Assembly: GCF_000967545.1 (NCBI RefSeq)
Contig: NZ_JXXV01000011.1
Span: 166,306-230,305 of the forward strand
Length of the DNA: 64,000 nucleotides
Direction: 5' to 3'
Source of the DNA: Vibrio galatheae
Lineage (GTDB): Bacteria > Pseudomonadota > Gammaproteobacteria > Enterobacterales > Vibrionaceae
Positions 52,669-62,685 of the stretch are shown here, in pieces. A program made the position numbers and the translations under genes. The stretch's first letter is position 1. Each line of letters opens with the position of its first letter. A model generated the notes under the pieces. That model was given only the letters and a program-made list of their open reading frames with translations. It ran no database searches and had not been told where the DNA came from.

Positions 52669-54393
52669 ATGTGGCAGCAAGGGTTTGTGTTGGCAATATT
52701 ATTGGGCATAGTGACCTGTCTATTGGTAACACGAATAAAGCCAAGTTATATTTTCGCAGGAGCGGCATTTATTGCGTTTCTTGGCGGAATGATTGAACTT
52801 GGTGATGTTGCCACTAACTTCACCAACTCTTCGCTGCTGACTCTAGTGCTGTTGATCTTAGCCTCGGCAGCACTAGAGAAGACCCGTTTAGTCAGTTGGG
52901 TCAGCCGTTCTCTGTCGAAAGGGCGTTTGGCTACTGTAGTTGCGAAGCTCGGGGTTTCAACTGCTTTGCTCTCTTCATTTACTAACAATACGGCGGTTGT
53001 TGTATCCTTAATTGGTGCAATAAAGCGCAATCAACAGCATGCGCCTTCCAAATTGTTAATTCCGCTCTCTTATGCCGCGATCTTAGGCGGTACGCTGACT
53101 TTGATCGGCACATCGACCAACTTGATCATCAATAGCTTCGTCGAAGATGCTGGGCTACCGAGTCTTGGTTTTTTTGCCCCAACAATGATCGGTTTATCGG
53201 TTCTCGTCGGTGGCTTATTTATCTTGATCCCATTGAGTTATTTGTTACCTAACTATGAAGACCAAAGCCAGGATGAACTGCCTTATTTCCTAGAAGCACG
53301 CGTAGAGCCAGGTTCACCTTTGGTGGGACGTAGCATTAGTGAAAATAACCTCCGCGCACTGCGTAAGTTATTTTTAGCTGAAGTGGTTCGCGATGGTCAG
53401 ACAATGTCTTCTGTCGAGCCTGACTTTGTTCTGCAAGCCCGTGACCGATTACTGTTCTGTGGTGACATAGAAAGCGTTGCGACGCTGCAAGAAATTCAGG
53501 GGTTAACCTTGTTTGGCCAGCACCACTTAAACGGCCAAGGCTTTGTTGAAGTCGTTGTCAGTTCTTCAGCGAGTTTTTGCAACAAGACACTGAAATCGAG
53601 CCATTTTCGAGATCGATTTGATGCGGTAGTGGTAGCGATTCGTCGCGGACACGAGCGTCTGCAGGGTGGGCTAGGCAACATTACCCTCAACGCAGGTGAC
53701 ACCTTAGTGCTTGTGCCTGGCAAACGTTTTGAGCAAGAGCGTCGACTGCATCGAAAAGAGTTTGTACTAATAAACGATCTGGATTCAAGTGCTCGTTTAG
53801 ACTTAAACAAGTCGACCTTAGTTCTACTTGGATTTGCCGCTGTCATCGCCTTAGCACTGCTCGATATGGTGCAATTAATCAAAGGCTTATCGGTATTCCT
53901 CTTAGCTGCGCTATTTTGTGGCGTGGTTCAGTTAGGCGAGCTGCGTCGTCGCTTTCCTGTCGATATTGTCGTGATTGTTGGATCGGCGCTTTCGATTGCT
54001 CAGTTAATGCTCTCTTCCGGGTTGTCCGTCAGCTTAGGTCAGATGTTTATAGAGGGCTTTAATGGCTGGGGCGTGTTTGGTGCGCTGGTGGCGACCTATC
54101 TTCTGACCTTAATTCTGACGGAACTGGTGACGAATAATGCCGCCGCCGCACTCTCTTTTCCAATTGGCTACAGTATGGCCATTGGCTACGGAGTGGATCC
54201 TATGCCGTTCATTATGGCGGTGCTGTTTGGTGCCAGTGCGAGTTTTATCTCTCCTTACGGCTACCAAACCAATCTCCTTGTCTACAGTGTAGGCAATTAC
54301 AAACTAACCGATTATGTACGAGTGGGAATTCCTTTATCGATTGTTTACTCCGTATTGGTGTTAACGCTGATCCCACTCTTCTTCCCGTTTTAA
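52669..54393 (+). CDS. SLC13 family permease with TrkA-C domains, probable sulfate transporter
   Basis: A 574-residue DASS/SLC13-type membrane protein. An N-terminal block of membrane helices (1-190; SSFTNNTAVVVSLIGAI, GGTLTLIGTSTNLIINSFVE with the SNT-like motif) is followed by two cytoplasmic RCK-C (TrkA-C) domains (about 205-287 and 293-365; EPGSPLVGRSISENNLRALR, LNAGDTLVLVPGKRFEQ). A second membrane block (385-574) has LTELVTNNAAAALSFPIGYS and ASASFISPYGYQTNLLVYSV. Its place between cysN and cysC, with gaps of 25 and 12 bp, argues for sulfate import. No CysTWA-type transporter is in the window. The substrate is inferred from context. Confidence 0.85.
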   Translation: MWQQGFVLAILLGIVTCLLVTRIKPSYIFAGAAFIAFLGGMIELGDVATNFTNSSLLTLVLLILASAALEKTRLVSWVSRSLSKGRLATVVAKLGVSTALLSSFTNNTAVVVSLIGAIKRNQQHAPSKLLIPLSYAAILGGTLTLIGTSTNLIINSFVEDAGLPSLGFFAPTMIGLSVLVGGLFILIPLSYLLPNYEDQSQDELPYFLEARVEPGSPLVGRSISENNLRALRKLFLAEVVRDGQTMSSVEPDFVLQARDRLLFCGDIESVATLQEIQGLTLFGQHHLNGQGFVEVVVSSSASFCNKTLKSSHFRDRFDAVVVAIRRGHERLQGGLGNITLNAGDTLVLVPGKRFEQERRLHRKEFVLINDLDSSARLDLNKSTLVLLGFAAVIALALLDMVQLIKGLSVFLLAALFCGVVQLGELRRRFPVDIVVIVGSALSIAQLMLSSGLSVSLGQMFIEGFNGWGVFGALVATYLLTLILTELVTNNAAAALSFPIGYSMAIGYGVDPMPFIMAVLFGASASFISPYGYQTNLLVYSVGNYKLTDYVRVGIPLSIVYSVLVLTLIPLFFPF

Positions 54394-54405
54394 AAGGACT
54401 GATTT

Positions 54406-55023
54406 ATGACTACGGAAACGCTAGCGAAAGATGAAAATGTAGTGTGGCATCAGCACTCAATCGATAAAGCTTTTCGCGCACAACTTAAGAAGCAAAAACC
54501 TGTCGTACTTTGGTTTACTGGGCTCTCTGGCGCAGGGAAATCGACGGTAGCAGGCGCGCTGGAGACACGCCTCGCTGAATCAGGCTATCATACCTATTTA
54601 CTCGATGGTGATAATGTCCGTCATGGCTTGTGCCGTGATCTTGGATTCTCTGAACAAGATCGTCGAGAGAACATTCGTCGTATTGGTGAGCTAGCAAAAC
54701 TGATGGCTGATGCGGGGTTAATTGTGTTGTCGGCCTTTATTTCGCCGCATCGTGCTGAGCGTCAACTCGTTAGAGACATGTTATCTGCTGGGGAGTTTCT
54801 CGAAGTGTTTGTCAATACTTCACTGGAAGTGTGTGAACAACGTGACCCGAAAGGTTTATACAAAAAAGCCCGTGCAGGAGAAATTACTAACTTTACTGGC
54901 ATTGATTCAGATTATGAAGCGCCGCGAAATCCTGAAATTAACTTGCTCGCAGGTGATAAGACGATAGACGTATTGGTTGAAGATTGTCTGCAGGTGTTAA
55001 AAGAGAGACAAATTATTGCCTAA
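54406..55023 (+). CDS. cysC: Adenylylsulfate kinase
   Basis: Phosphorylates APS to PAPS. The 205-residue protein has the P-loop [18 protein letters not shown] (39-47), [40 protein letters not shown] and [14 protein letters not shown], with the serine of FISPHR in the position phosphorylated in the E. coli enzyme, then [20 protein letters not shown]. Last gene of the operon; a terminator follows. Confidence 0.97.
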   Translation: MTTETLAKDENVVWHQHSIDKAFRAQLKKQKPVVLWFTGLSGAGKSTVAGALETRLAESGYHTYLLDGDNVRHGLCRDLGFSEQDRRENIRRIGELAKLMADAGLIVLSAFISPHRAERQLVRDMLSAGEFLEVFVNTSLEVCEQRDPKGLYKKARAGEITNFTGIDSDYEAPRNPEINLLAGDKTIDVLVEDCLQVLKERQIIA

Positions 55024-55027
55024 ACGA

Positions 55028-55054
55028 AAAACGCTTCCCTCGGGAAGCGTTTTT
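55028..55054 (+). terminator. Rho-independent terminator after cysC
   Basis: The perfect 12-bp stem AAAACGCTTCCC / GGGAAGCGTTTT with a 2-base loop extends into T5. Confidence 0.93.
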
Positions 55055-55084
55055 GCTAATGTGGAGCACTATTCTCGCTAGACT

Positions 55085-55546
55085 TTACTCGAAACAAATT
55101 TCGATAAATGCATTACCCCATTGAGATGAGAATGGCATGATGATGATTGAGCCTTCACATTTGTGACGAATAGTATGACCTTTACCCGATACCACAACTG
55201 GGGTCGCCATATCGAAATCGAAGCCACTCTCTGCCAGGATTCGTTTGGCTCCACCCGTGACCATGTTAGTGATCTCACCAACCATATCCGTCACTTCGTC
55301 GTTAAGACCGTTTGGGCGTTCACCAAGCATATTCTGCATGATTTCTAATGCTAGATTTTCATCAAATGTTATAGACATAGAGCCACGACTTTGTGGACCA
55401 ACCATCCCTATTAAACCTGATACATCTCCACGTGCGATTTCATCCTTCTTCACACGAGGCTTCTGTGGCTTCAGTTCCAGTGAAGCCATCGTTTTTAATA
55501 CATTCATCAATGAAGCTAAAAACGGGTTTACAAATTCAGCGCGCAT
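55085..55546 (-). CDS. Chemotaxis protein CheX-like
   Basis: A 153-residue protein of the CheC/CheX phosphatase family, which dephosphorylates CheY-P or related receiver domains. The active-site helix is visible as DMVGEITNMVTGGAK with E91 and N94 (the E-xx-N pair), following FDENLALEIMQNMLGERPN. A second helix of this type is absent, as expected for CheX. No other chemotaxis gene is near; zur lies 17 bp upstream in the same direction, which may be incidental. The natural receiver partner is unknown. Confidence 0.85.
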   Translation of the reverse strand: MRAEFVNPFLASLMNVLKTMASLELKPQKPRVKKDEIARGDVSGLIGMVGPQSRGSMSITFDENLALEIMQNMLGERPNGLNDEVTDMVGEITNMVTGGAKRILAESGFDFDMATPVVVSGKGHTIRHKCEGSIIIMPFSSQWGNAFIEICFE

Positions 55547-55563
55547 AATCTTCTTCTATATCT

Positions 55564-56028
55564 TCATTTCGCATTGTCAGAGGTACATTTCTGACAAATA
55601 CCGTGTGATTCAATCACGTGGTTATTGATGGTAAATCCATGTGCTTCAGCGTTGCTAGCAAGTAAGGCTACCAGACTATCATCTTGCAGTTCAATAACGC
55701 TGCCGCATTTATCGCAGATCAATAGATGCGAGAAGTGTTTATGAGCATTACAAGAAACACATTGGATGTAGCTATTGGTTGACTCTACCCGATGAATAAA
55801 GCCTTGCTCTAATAAAAAATCCAACGCTCGATAGACGGTCGGTGGTTTTGCCTGAGGCTCACTTTGCTTTAACTCTTCTAACAACTCATAAGCGCTTGAC
55901 GCCTTTGAGCTAGCACATATTAATTCAAATACGCGCTTGCGCTGAGTTGTTAGACGTACGCCTCGGGAAGAGCATATATCTTCAATTTGCTTTACTAACT
56001 GCAGGTCCAAACTTATCACCATTACCAT
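55564..56028 (-). CDS. zur: Zinc uptake regulator, Fur family
   Basis: A Fur-family repressor that binds DNA when loaded with zinc and controls zinc uptake. The 154-residue protein has the winged helix region (GVRLTTQRKRVFELICASSK, AKPPTVYRALDFLLEQGFIH) and VESTNSYIQC, typical of Zur rather than Fur. Its structural zinc cysteines lie in ICDKCGSV and GICQKC, and INNHVIESHG contributes histidine ligands. Two ATGs are close together (56028 and 56022) without a clear ribosome binding site, so the start could be either. An imperfect inverted repeat lies directly upstream. Confidence 0.9.
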   Translation of the reverse strand: MVMVISLDLQLVKQIEDICSSRGVRLTTQRKRVFELICASSKASSAYELLEELKQSEPQAKPPTVYRALDFLLEQGFIHRVESTNSYIQCVSCNAHKHFSHLLICDKCGSVIELQDDSLVALLASNAEAHGFTINNHVIESHGICQKCTSDNAK

Positions 56029-56437
56029 TGGACAATGTTAATGATATACCATTTCTTGCGGTTTATCGTCGCTTTGTAGGTAATATCTTTTAGCTTTGTC
56101 AGTATGTTACTCATTCAATAAGTAAATGCATAGCAGACTGCTCTGGAAGGCTATAAGTTACCCTATCTACTTAAAAAACGATACTAATAACCGCTACTGA
56201 GGTGACTCATGTCCCTTCATTGAGTATCTCTATGTCTATCCGTCGCTAAGAGAAGCATTGTCAACGTGGTGCTCTCGAACAAACCAAGCCCTAGCTGTTT
56301 TGGTTTGCGGTCTGACGCGGCATGCATTTATCCTGATTCTTTTTCTTCACCAGTGTATAATCGCGCGATTATTTCTGAGACCGCGTTAGGAATAGGGACG
56401 TTTTTGTAAGCGGTACTAACTGTGTAGAGGTAGCTTC
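56029..56437. other. 409-bp divergent intergenic region between zur and dusA
   Basis: Contains the Zur-box-like repeat, an 8-bp perfect inverted repeat CAAACCAA / TTGGTTTG with a 12-base spacer (56280-56307) and a TGTATAAT extended -10-like element with TATAAT at 56356-56361. The last is probably the dusA promoter, about 80 bp before its GTG. No ORF with coding character is seen. Confidence 0.45.
56033..56056 (-). promoter_or_regulatory. Zur-box-like inverted repeat upstream of zur
   Basis: ACAATGTTA-ATGATA-TACCATTTC resembles the Zur box GAAATGTTA-N5-TAACATTTC as I recall it, with one extra base in the centre and a few mismatches. It ends five bases from the zur start, in a position for autorepression. 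Confidence 0.35.
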
Positions 56438-57442
56438 GTGTCTAACACTGAAACGAAACAACAATTTCCGTTGCAGCGCTTTTCTATTGCGCCTATGCTC
56501 GATTGGACGGATCGCCATTGCCGATACTTCCATCGTCTTCTGACCAGTGAAACTTTACTGTACACCGAAATGGTGACGACAGGGGCGATCATTCACGGTA
56601 AAGGGGACTTCTTAGCCTATAACCAAGAAGAGCATCCTGTCGCTCTTCAGCTTGGAGGTTCGAACCCGCAAGATTTGGCCACCTGCGCCAAATTGGCTGC
56701 GGAACGTGGCTATGATGAGATTAATCTCAATGTTGGCTGCCCGTCCGATCGCGTACAAAACGGTCGCTTTGGGGCTTGCTTGATGGCGGAGCCAGAGCTG
56801 GTGGCAGAGTGCGTTGCTGCGATGCGCGATGTTGTTGACCTACCCGTAACAGTAAAAACGCGCATTGGTATTGATGATCAAGATTCTTATCAGTTTCTGA
56901 CCGATTTCGTCTCGACAGTGTCAGATAAGGGCGGCTGTGAACAATTCACTATTCATGCGCGCAAAGCTTGGTTGTCAGGATTAAGCCCAAAAGAGAATCG
57001 TGAGATCCCGCCACTTGATTACCCGCGTGCTTATCAGCTCAAAAAAGATTTCTCTCATTTAACCATTGCGATTAATGGTGGAGTGAAGACGCTTGATGAG
57101 AGCCAAGAGCACCTTAAGCATCTTGATGGGGTTATGGTTGGTCGAGAGGCGTACCAGAACCCATATATGCTCGCCAATGTTGACCAAGAGATCTTTGGTT
57201 TGGATAAGCCAAGCAAAAAACGCACTCAGGTCGTTGAAGAAATGTATCCGTACATTGAACAGCAATTATCTCAAGGCGCGTACCTTGGCCATATTACCCG
57301 CCACATGCTGGGTTTATTCCAGAACATGCAGGGGGCTCGTCAATGGCGTCGTTACATTAGTGAAAATGCGCATAAACCAGGTTCGGGCATCGAGGTCGTA
57401 GAAGCGGCATTAGCAAAAATTCCTAAAGAACTGGATGTGTAA
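56438..57442 (+). CDS. dusA: tRNA-dihydrouridine(20/20a) synthase
   Basis: A flavoprotein that reduces uridine 20/20a in the tRNA D-loop. The 334-residue TIM-barrel protein has [20 protein letters not shown] (15-34), [20 protein letters not shown] (96-115; C101 in the GCPS motif), [31 protein letters not shown] and [13 protein letters not shown]. The start is GTG at 56438 preceded by AGAGG. The next ATG lies inside the conserved FMN-binding N-terminus and is too late. A terminator follows, then pspG, the same neighbour as in E. coli. Confidence 0.95.
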   Translation: MSNTETKQQFPLQRFSIAPMLDWTDRHCRYFHRLLTSETLLYTEMVTTGAIIHGKGDFLAYNQEEHPVALQLGGSNPQDLATCAKLAAERGYDEINLNVGCPSDRVQNGRFGACLMAEPELVAECVAAMRDVVDLPVTVKTRIGIDDQDSYQFLTDFVSTVSDKGGCEQFTIHARKAWLSGLSPKENREIPPLDYPRAYQLKKDFSHLTIAINGGVKTLDESQEHLKHLDGVMVGREAYQNPYMLANVDQEIFGLDKPSKKRTQVVEEMYPYIEQQLSQGAYLGHITRHMLGLFQNMQGARQWRRYISENAHKPGSGIEVVEAALAKIPKELDV

Positions 57443-57485
57443 AAAATACCAGTAGATTTGGTTAAATTTACCACTTGGTTAGACT

Positions 57486-57517
57486 AAAAAGAGCGTTCAG
57501 ATCGAACGCTCTTTTTT
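57486..57517 (+). terminator. Rho-independent terminator after dusA
   Basis: AAAAAGAGCGTTC pairs with GAACGCTCTTTTT around a 5-base loop and ends in a T-run. Confidence 0.92.
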
Positions 57518-57556
57518 ATTCTTTATATTTCAATTAATTACGACTACCTGCGAGGT

Positions 57557-57571
57557 TGGCACATATCCTGA
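57557..57571 (+). promoter_or_regulatory. Sigma-54-like promoter for pspG
   Basis: TGGCACATATCCTGA matches the -24/-12 pattern TGGCACG-N4-TTGC at all key positions except the final C of the -12 GC pair. It lies 32 bp upstream of pspG; pspG in E. coli is transcribed by sigma-54 with PspF. Confidence 0.6.
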
Positions 57572-57602
57572 TAGATAGCTTGTATAAACTAAGGAGAATC
57601 AT

Positions 57603-57812
57603 ATGTTTGAACTGATTTTTATCATGGTATTTGCGGCGACTTTGCTTGTTACGGGGGTTACTATGGTGACTGTCATTGCTGGGGTGGCGTTCTCTTTGTT
57701 GGTCATGATACTTCTTGGCATGCTTGGTGCGGTACTGAAGCTACTGCCTTGGTTGATTGTGATTGCCATTGGTATCTGGTTCTTTAAGTCTTGCGTGGCT
57801 CAGCCTCGATAA
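57603..57812 (+). CDS. pspG: Envelope stress response membrane protein PspG
   Basis: A small inner-membrane effector of the phage-shock response. The 69-residue protein is almost all membrane: FELIFIMVFAATLLVTGVTM, then VIAGVAFSLLVMILLGMLGA and the family motif LKLLPWLIVIAIGIWFFKS. It lacks the basic tyrosine-rich tail of the longer E. coli PspG. AAGGAG is well placed. It lies downstream of dusA but behind its own sigma-54-like promoter. Confidence 0.82.
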   Translation: MFELIFIMVFAATLLVTGVTMVTVIAGVAFSLLVMILLGMLGAVLKLLPWLIVIAIGIWFFKSCVAQPR

Positions 57813-57939
57813 TTGTGATTGAAAGACAAATACTTGATGGCGAGTCACATCAATATGCTTTAATATTTGACGCATAAAGTATCTAGCTAGGGTAGCGACA
57901 TATCCGTCTGCCTATCGTGATTATCGGAGAGTTAAATTC

Positions 57940-58587
57940 ATGGGATTAAAAACCACAATGGCACTTGCTACGCTTGTTTCCACATCAGCGTTAGCAGAGT
58001 CATCACTAACAACGAAGTTTGGCGCTGAAATGTGGTTCCCAAGAACGGAAGTGAACGAAGTCGACCGAGGCAATGAAGCGACTCCAAGCTTTTATGCTGC
58101 GGTCGAACACGATGTAAAATATCTTCCCGATGCACGCGTTCGCTATTCGACAGTTGATGCAGAGTTCATGTCGTTTGATAAATTAGATTTGACCCTTTAC
58201 TACCGAATCCTTGAGCATGACTTAATGCATTTTGATGCGGGTGTGAGCGTAAGTGATTTAAGCAACACTAAGTATTTAAACCCAGAAAATGGCGACCGTA
58301 CTACGTTTGATGAAATGATTTGGGCATGGTATGGATACGCAGAAATTACGGTTCCAAAGACAAATTTTGATGTAATTGGCGAGATGAACTTCGGTGACAG
58401 CAGTGGTATTAAAAGCACAGATTTAATGGCGGGGATACAGTATCGACTACCGCTCAGAAACAACACTTTAGCATTTCGCGGTGGTTACCGCGTAATTGAT
58501 CTTGAATCTGAAGAGTTCCCTAATACTAAGGGCGACCCATTTGTGTTCGCCAACGGTTTCTTTGTCGGTGCAGAATTTTCTTTTTAA
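57940..58587 (+). CDS. TIGR04219-like outer membrane beta-barrel protein
   Basis: A 215-residue exported protein with a signal peptide (GLKTTMALATLVSTSALA) followed by alternating hydrophobic/polar strands (FYAAVEHDVKYLPDARVRYS, KLDLTLYYRILEHDLMHFDA). It ends in phenylalanine (FFVGAEFSF), the usual outer-membrane barrel insertion signal. The pattern fits the TIGR04219 family found in vibrios and relatives; no function is known to me. Preceded by GGAGAG, followed by a terminator; probably transcribed alone. Confidence 0.75.
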   Translation: MGLKTTMALATLVSTSALAESSLTTKFGAEMWFPRTEVNEVDRGNEATPSFYAAVEHDVKYLPDARVRYSTVDAEFMSFDKLDLTLYYRILEHDLMHFDAGVSVSDLSNTKYLNPENGDRTTFDEMIWAWYGYAEITVPKTNFDVIGEMNFGDSSGIKSTDLMAGIQYRLPLRNNTLAFRGGYRVIDLESEEFPNTKGDPFVFANGFFVGAEFSF

Positions 58588-58611
58588 GTGTAAATAACGT
58601 CAATGTTATAC

Positions 58612-58641
58612 AACGCCGACTTCTAAAGCGGCGTTTTTTTA
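58612..58641 (+). terminator. Rho-independent terminator after the barrel protein gene
   Basis: AACGCCG / CGGCGTT with a 10-base loop is followed by TTTTTTT. Confidence 0.88.
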
Positions 58642-58738
58642 TATCTATTTTTCATATCAAAGCTTTTCAGTTCGCACTTTCTCACCAATTGTCCATGCTT
58701 ATTAAGGACTAATGTTTCTAGCCAGAGAAAGGAATCTC

Positions 58739-58969
58739 ATGACTATAAATGAGCTCAGACATCTTTACCGAGAGCAACAGCTTATTGAAGCGATTATTGA
58801 ACCATCTGCGCAGGAAGGCAGTTGGATCGTGGAATTCCGTCATGCTCGAGGTGGACTTGTGTTATTAACAGACTCCCACGGTGAAGAGTGCCACTACATG
58901 AATTTGGAACTCGCATCAAAGTCAGCCATGGCGGTTGGCTTTAAGCAGGTAAGAGTAGAGGCAAAATAG
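58739..58969 (+). CDS. Small conserved hypothetical protein
   Basis: A 76-residue soluble, slightly acidic protein starting MTINELRHLYREQQLIEAII. It contains SWIVEFRHARGGLVLLTDSH and a C-terminal ELASKSAMAVGFKQVRVEAK. I do not recognise an established function; similar small Vibrio proteins may carry a plasmid-replication-type label, but nothing here shows that role. The ATG at 58739 is preferred over an upstream TTG/ATG-type frame because AAAGGA is well spaced. It precedes cysJ by 126 bp on the same strand. Confidence 0.65.
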   Translation: MTINELRHLYREQQLIEAIIEPSAQEGSWIVEFRHARGGLVLLTDSHGEECHYMNLELASKSAMAVGFKQVRVEAK

Positions 58970-59095
58970 TCGAGCCGGGTTAATTTATCGCCTTTCTTTA
59001 ATTCTAAAAGTTATAAAACATTCACTTCTATTCTTTCTTGTTATTAAAGAGAGTGGTTAATCTATCATCACGCAATGAATAGGGATGTCGAGACC

Positions 59096-60949
59096 ATGTC
59101 TTTGAACAAGAACGTGTCCTCTCAAGGAAACACGCCACAAGAATTACCATCAATCGCAGCACCTCTTAATGATCAGCAATTGAGCTCGCTGCAACAAACC
59201 GTTACTGAACTGTCACCTCAGCAGTTAGCTTGGGTGAGCGGTTACTTTTGGGGGCTAGCTCAGTCTCAGCCTATGGCTGCCTCTGCGCCAATTAGCCAAG
59301 CTGCGGCTGCGGTTGCCGCGAAGCCAGCAGGAAAATTATCCATCATATTTGCTTCGCAAACCGGTAACGCCAAAGGTGTAGCTGAGGCGCTAGAGCAAGA
59401 AGCAAAAGCCCAAGGCATTGCGGTAGAGTTATTTGACGCCAGCGATTACAAAGGCAAGAACCTCGCGAAAGAAACGCACGTCATTTTCGTTGCATCGACG
59501 AATGGCGAAGGTGAGGCTCCTGATAATGCCCTTGAATTACACGAGTTTTTACAGTCTAAGAAAGCGCCAAAACTACCAAATCTTCAGTACGGAGTGATTG
59601 GCTTAGGTGATTCTAGCTACGAGTTTTTCTGTCAAACGGGTAAAGACTTTGATGCTTTCTTGTCAAAACTTGGAGCGACGCCGTTTATCGAGCGTGTTGA
59701 TTGTGATGTTGATTATGAAGCGCCTGCTACAGAGTGGCGTGCGTCGGCACTAGAGAAGGTTAAAGAGTCCCTCTCTTCTGGTGCAGAAGCGGATGTGGTT
59801 CAATTACCTGTTGGGCAAGCCGCCCCAGGTCATTCACCATACAACAAGCAAAACCCATATACAGCTACTTTGCTTACCAGTCAAAAAATTACCGGCCGTG
59901 ATTCAGGGAAAGATGTTCGTCACATCGAAATCGACCTTGAAGAGTCGGGTTTAAGTTACCAGCCTGGTGACGCTCTTGGGGTGTGGTTCGAGAATAGCTC
60001 TGACTTAGCCAATGCTATTTTGGGTAAAGTCGGATTGTCCGGTGTGGAAAGTGTTGAAGTTGATGGTGAGAGCCTTTCAATTCACAGTGCTTTAGTCAGT
60101 AAATTCGAAATTACCTCTGCGAATCCTCAACTTGTCACTAAGTTTGCTGAACTTGCGGGTAGTAAAAAACTGCAAAAGCTGGTGGAAGACAAAGACAAAC
60201 TGCGTGAATACGCAGGCAATACTCAGGTTGTTGATGTCCTTGCTGAGAAGAAAACAAAATTGTCGGCCGAAGAGTTAATTGGCTTATTGCGTCGTCTTAC
60301 CCCACGTCTTTACTCTATTGCGTCAAGCCAGAGTGAAGTCGAGGAAGAAGTTCACCTTACTGTTGGGTTGGTCGAATATGATAAAGATGGTGAAAAACGC
60401 TATGGCGGCGCATCGAGCTTCTTATCACAGCGTTTGGAAGAAGGCGGCGAAGTAAAAGTATTTATTGAAAACAATAATAACTTCAAATTACCGCAAGACG
60501 ATAACACGCCAGTCATCATGATTGGTCCTGGTACTGGTATTGCACCGTTCCGTAGTTTCATCCAAGAGCGTGATAACCGTGATGCTGAGGGAAAAAACTG
60601 GTTGTTCTTTGGCGACCGCACGTTCACACAAGACTTCCTATACCAAGTTGAATGGCAGAAATATCTCAAGTCTGGGTTATTAAATCGCTTAGATGTGGCA
60701 TTCAGTCGCGACCAAGCAGAGAAAGTCTACGTTCAACACCGTATCCTCGAAAATGCACAGCAAGTGTGGCAGTGGATTCAAGAGGGCGCGTACATCTATG
60801 TCTGTGGTGACGCAACAAGAATGGCGAAAGATGTCCATGAAGCATTGATTCATGTTGCCGAGCAGCAAGGCCAATTGTCACGCGATGACGCGGAAGAATT
60901 TATTAACGAACTACGTAAAGCGAAACGTTATCAAAGGGATGTGTACTAA
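59096..60949 (+). CDS. cysJ: Sulfite reductase (NADPH) flavoprotein alpha subunit
   Basis: Transfers electrons from NADPH through FAD and FMN to CysI for six-electron reduction of sulfite to sulfide. From the ATG at 59096 (617 residues) it has a variable N-terminus and a flavodoxin FMN domain ([50 protein letters not shown]). The FAD domain has RLYSIASSQ and [11 protein letters not shown]. The NADPH domain has [49 protein letters not shown] and the C-terminal KRYQRDVY. Another ATG at 59075 would add seven residues; neither has a strong ribosome binding site. Its stop overlaps cysI. Confidence 0.95.
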   Translation: MSLNKNVSSQGNTPQELPSIAAPLNDQQLSSLQQTVTELSPQQLAWVSGYFWGLAQSQPMAASAPISQAAAAVAAKPAGKLSIIFASQTGNAKGVAEALEQEAKAQGIAVELFDASDYKGKNLAKETHVIFVASTNGEGEAPDNALELHEFLQSKKAPKLPNLQYGVIGLGDSSYEFFCQTGKDFDAFLSKLGATPFIERVDCDVDYEAPATEWRASALEKVKESLSSGAEADVVQLPVGQAAPGHSPYNKQNPYTATLLTSQKITGRDSGKDVRHIEIDLEESGLSYQPGDALGVWFENSSDLANAILGKVGLSGVESVEVDGESLSIHSALVSKFEITSANPQLVTKFAELAGSKKLQKLVEDKDKLREYAGNTQVVDVLAEKKTKLSAEELIGLLRRLTPRLYSIASSQSEVEEEVHLTVGLVEYDKDGEKRYGGASSFLSQRLEEGGEVKVFIENNNNFKLPQDDNTPVIMIGPGTGIAPFRSFIQERDNRDAEGKNWLFFGDRTFTQDFLYQVEWQKYLKSGLLNRLDVAFSRDQAEKVYVQHRILENAQQVWQWIQEGAYIYVCGDATRMAKDVHEALIHVAEQQGQLSRDDAEEFINELRKAKRYQRDVY

Positions 60950-62685
60950 TGACTTTTTCTACTGAGAATAATAAGCAGGTTGTATTAGGCGAAGAGTTAG
61001 GAAAGTTGTCTGATAACGAGCGTCTTAAAACGCAAAGTAACTTTCTACGCGGTACGATTGAGCAAGATCTTCAAGACAGAATCACGGGTGGATTCACCGC
61101 TGATAATTTTCAGTTGATCCGCTTTCATGGCATGTATCAACAAGATGATCGTGATATCCGTAACGAGCGTGCTAAGCAAAAGCTAGAGCCGCTACATAAT
61201 GTGATGTTACGTGCGCGCATGCCTGGTGGGATCATCAAACCCGAGCAGTGGTTAGCGATTGATAAGTTTGCAACTGAGCACTCTCTCTATGGCAGTATTC
61301 GTCTGACGACGCGTCAAACGTTTCAGTTCCATGGTGTGCTTAAACCAAACATTAAGTTGATGCACCAAACGCTGAATAGTATTGGTATTGATTCGATTGC
61401 GACGGCAGGGGATGTTAACCGTAACGTACTATGTACGACCAATCCAATTGAGTCTGAATTACACCAAGAAGCGTACGAGTGGGCGAAGAAGATCAGTGAG
61501 CATCTGCTACCAAAAACCAAAGCATACGCAGAGATCTGGTTAGATGGTGAGAAAGTAGAAACAACAGAAGATGATGAGCCAATCTTAGGCAAGACTTATC
61601 TACCGCGTAAGTTCAAAACCACGGTTGTGATCCCTCCGCAGAATGATGTGGATGTTCACGCCAACGACCTTAACTTCGTTGCGATTGGTGAGAATGGCAA
61701 GCTGGTGGGTTTCAACGTTCTTGTTGGTGGTGGCCTTGCAATGACGCATGGTGATACCTCTACCTATGCTCGTCGAGCGGATGACTTTGGTTTTGTACCG
61801 CTAGAAAAAACACTCGATGTTGCTGCTGCCGTTGTGACAACTCAGCGTGACTGGGGTAACCGCTCTAACCGTAAGAATGCAAAAACCAAATATACCCTTG
61901 ACCGTGTTGGTATTGATGTCTTTAAGGCGGAAGTTGAAAAGCGTGCCGATGTGAAGTTTGCTGACAGCCGTCCCTATGAGTTTACTGACCGTGGTGACCG
62001 CATCGGTTGGGCAGAAGGTATCGATGGTAAATACCACCTAGCACTATTTATTGAAAACGGTCGTTTACTTGATTTCCCGGGCAAGCCACTTAAGAGTGGT
62101 GTCGCTGAAATTGCCAAAATTCACAAAGGCGATTTTCGTATGACAGCAAACCAAAACTTAATTGTGGCGGGCGTGGCAGAAAGTGAAAAAGCAAAAATCG
62201 AAAAGATTGCCCGTGAGCATGGCTTGATCGATGATAGCGTAAGTGAGCAACGCAAAAACTCAATGGCGTGTGTGGCATTCCCAACTTGTCCACTGGCGAT
62301 GGCTGAAGCTGAACGCTTCTTACCTCAGTTCGTTACGGATGTAGAAGGTATTCTAGCCAAGCATGGATTGCCTCAAGAAGATAATATTATTCTTCGTGTT
62401 ACTGGCTGTCCGAATGGGTGTGGTCGTGCAATGCTGGCAGAAATTGGCTTAGTAGGTAAAGCACCAGGTCGTTACAACCTGCATTTAGGTGGTAATAGAG
62501 CAGGCACCCGTATACCAAAGATGTATAAAGAGAACATCACTGATTCGCAGATCCTAGAAGAAATCGATCAATTAGTTGGTCGTTGGTCTAAAGAACGCGA
62601 AGCAGGAGAAGGGTTTGGTGATTTCACCATTCGAACTGGAATAATCCAAGAAGTTAAAGTGTCGAAGAGGGACTTACATGCTTGA
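60949..62685 (+). CDS. cysI: Sulfite reductase (NADPH) hemoprotein beta subunit
   Basis: The siroheme and 4Fe-4S subunit that reduces sulfite to sulfide. The 578-residue protein has [15 protein letters not shown] substrate-site sequences ([20 protein letters not shown]), [30 protein letters not shown] and the cluster cysteines C441 and C447 ([16 protein letters not shown]) and C487 and C491 ([20 protein letters not shown]). TAATG overlap with cysJ and an 8-bp overlap with cysH indicate one operon. Siroheme would come through cobA upstream. Confidence 0.97.
   Translation: MTFSTENNKQVVLGEELGKLSDNERLKTQSNFLRGTIEQDLQDRITGGFTADNFQLIRFHGMYQQDDRDIRNERAKQKLEPLHNVMLRARMPGGIIKPEQWLAIDKFATEHSLYGSIRLTTRQTFQFHGVLKPNIKLMHQTLNSIGIDSIATAGDVNRNVLCTTNPIESELHQEAYEWAKKISEHLLPKTKAYAEIWLDGEKVETTEDDEPILGKTYLPRKFKTTVVIPPQNDVDVHANDLNFVAIGENGKLVGFNVLVGGGLAMTHGDTSTYARRADDFGFVPLEKTLDVAAAVVTTQRDWGNRSNRKNAKTKYTLDRVGIDVFKAEVEKRADVKFADSRPYEFTDRGDRIGWAEGIDGKYHLALFIENGRLLDFPGKPLKSGVAEIAKIHKGDFRMTANQNLIVAGVAESEKAKIEKIAREHGLIDDSVSEQRKNSMACVAFPTCPLAMAEAERFLPQFVTDVEGILAKHGLPQEDNIILRVTGCPNGCGRAMLAEIGLVGKAPGRYNLHLGGNRAGTRIPKMYKENITDSQILEEIDQLVGRWSKEREAGEGFGDFTIRTGIIQEVKVSKRDLHA

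Noticed and set aside
55245..55628. 127-codon plus-strand frame opposite cheX
   Set aside because: It is a shadow of cheX and the end of zur; composition is not protein-like.
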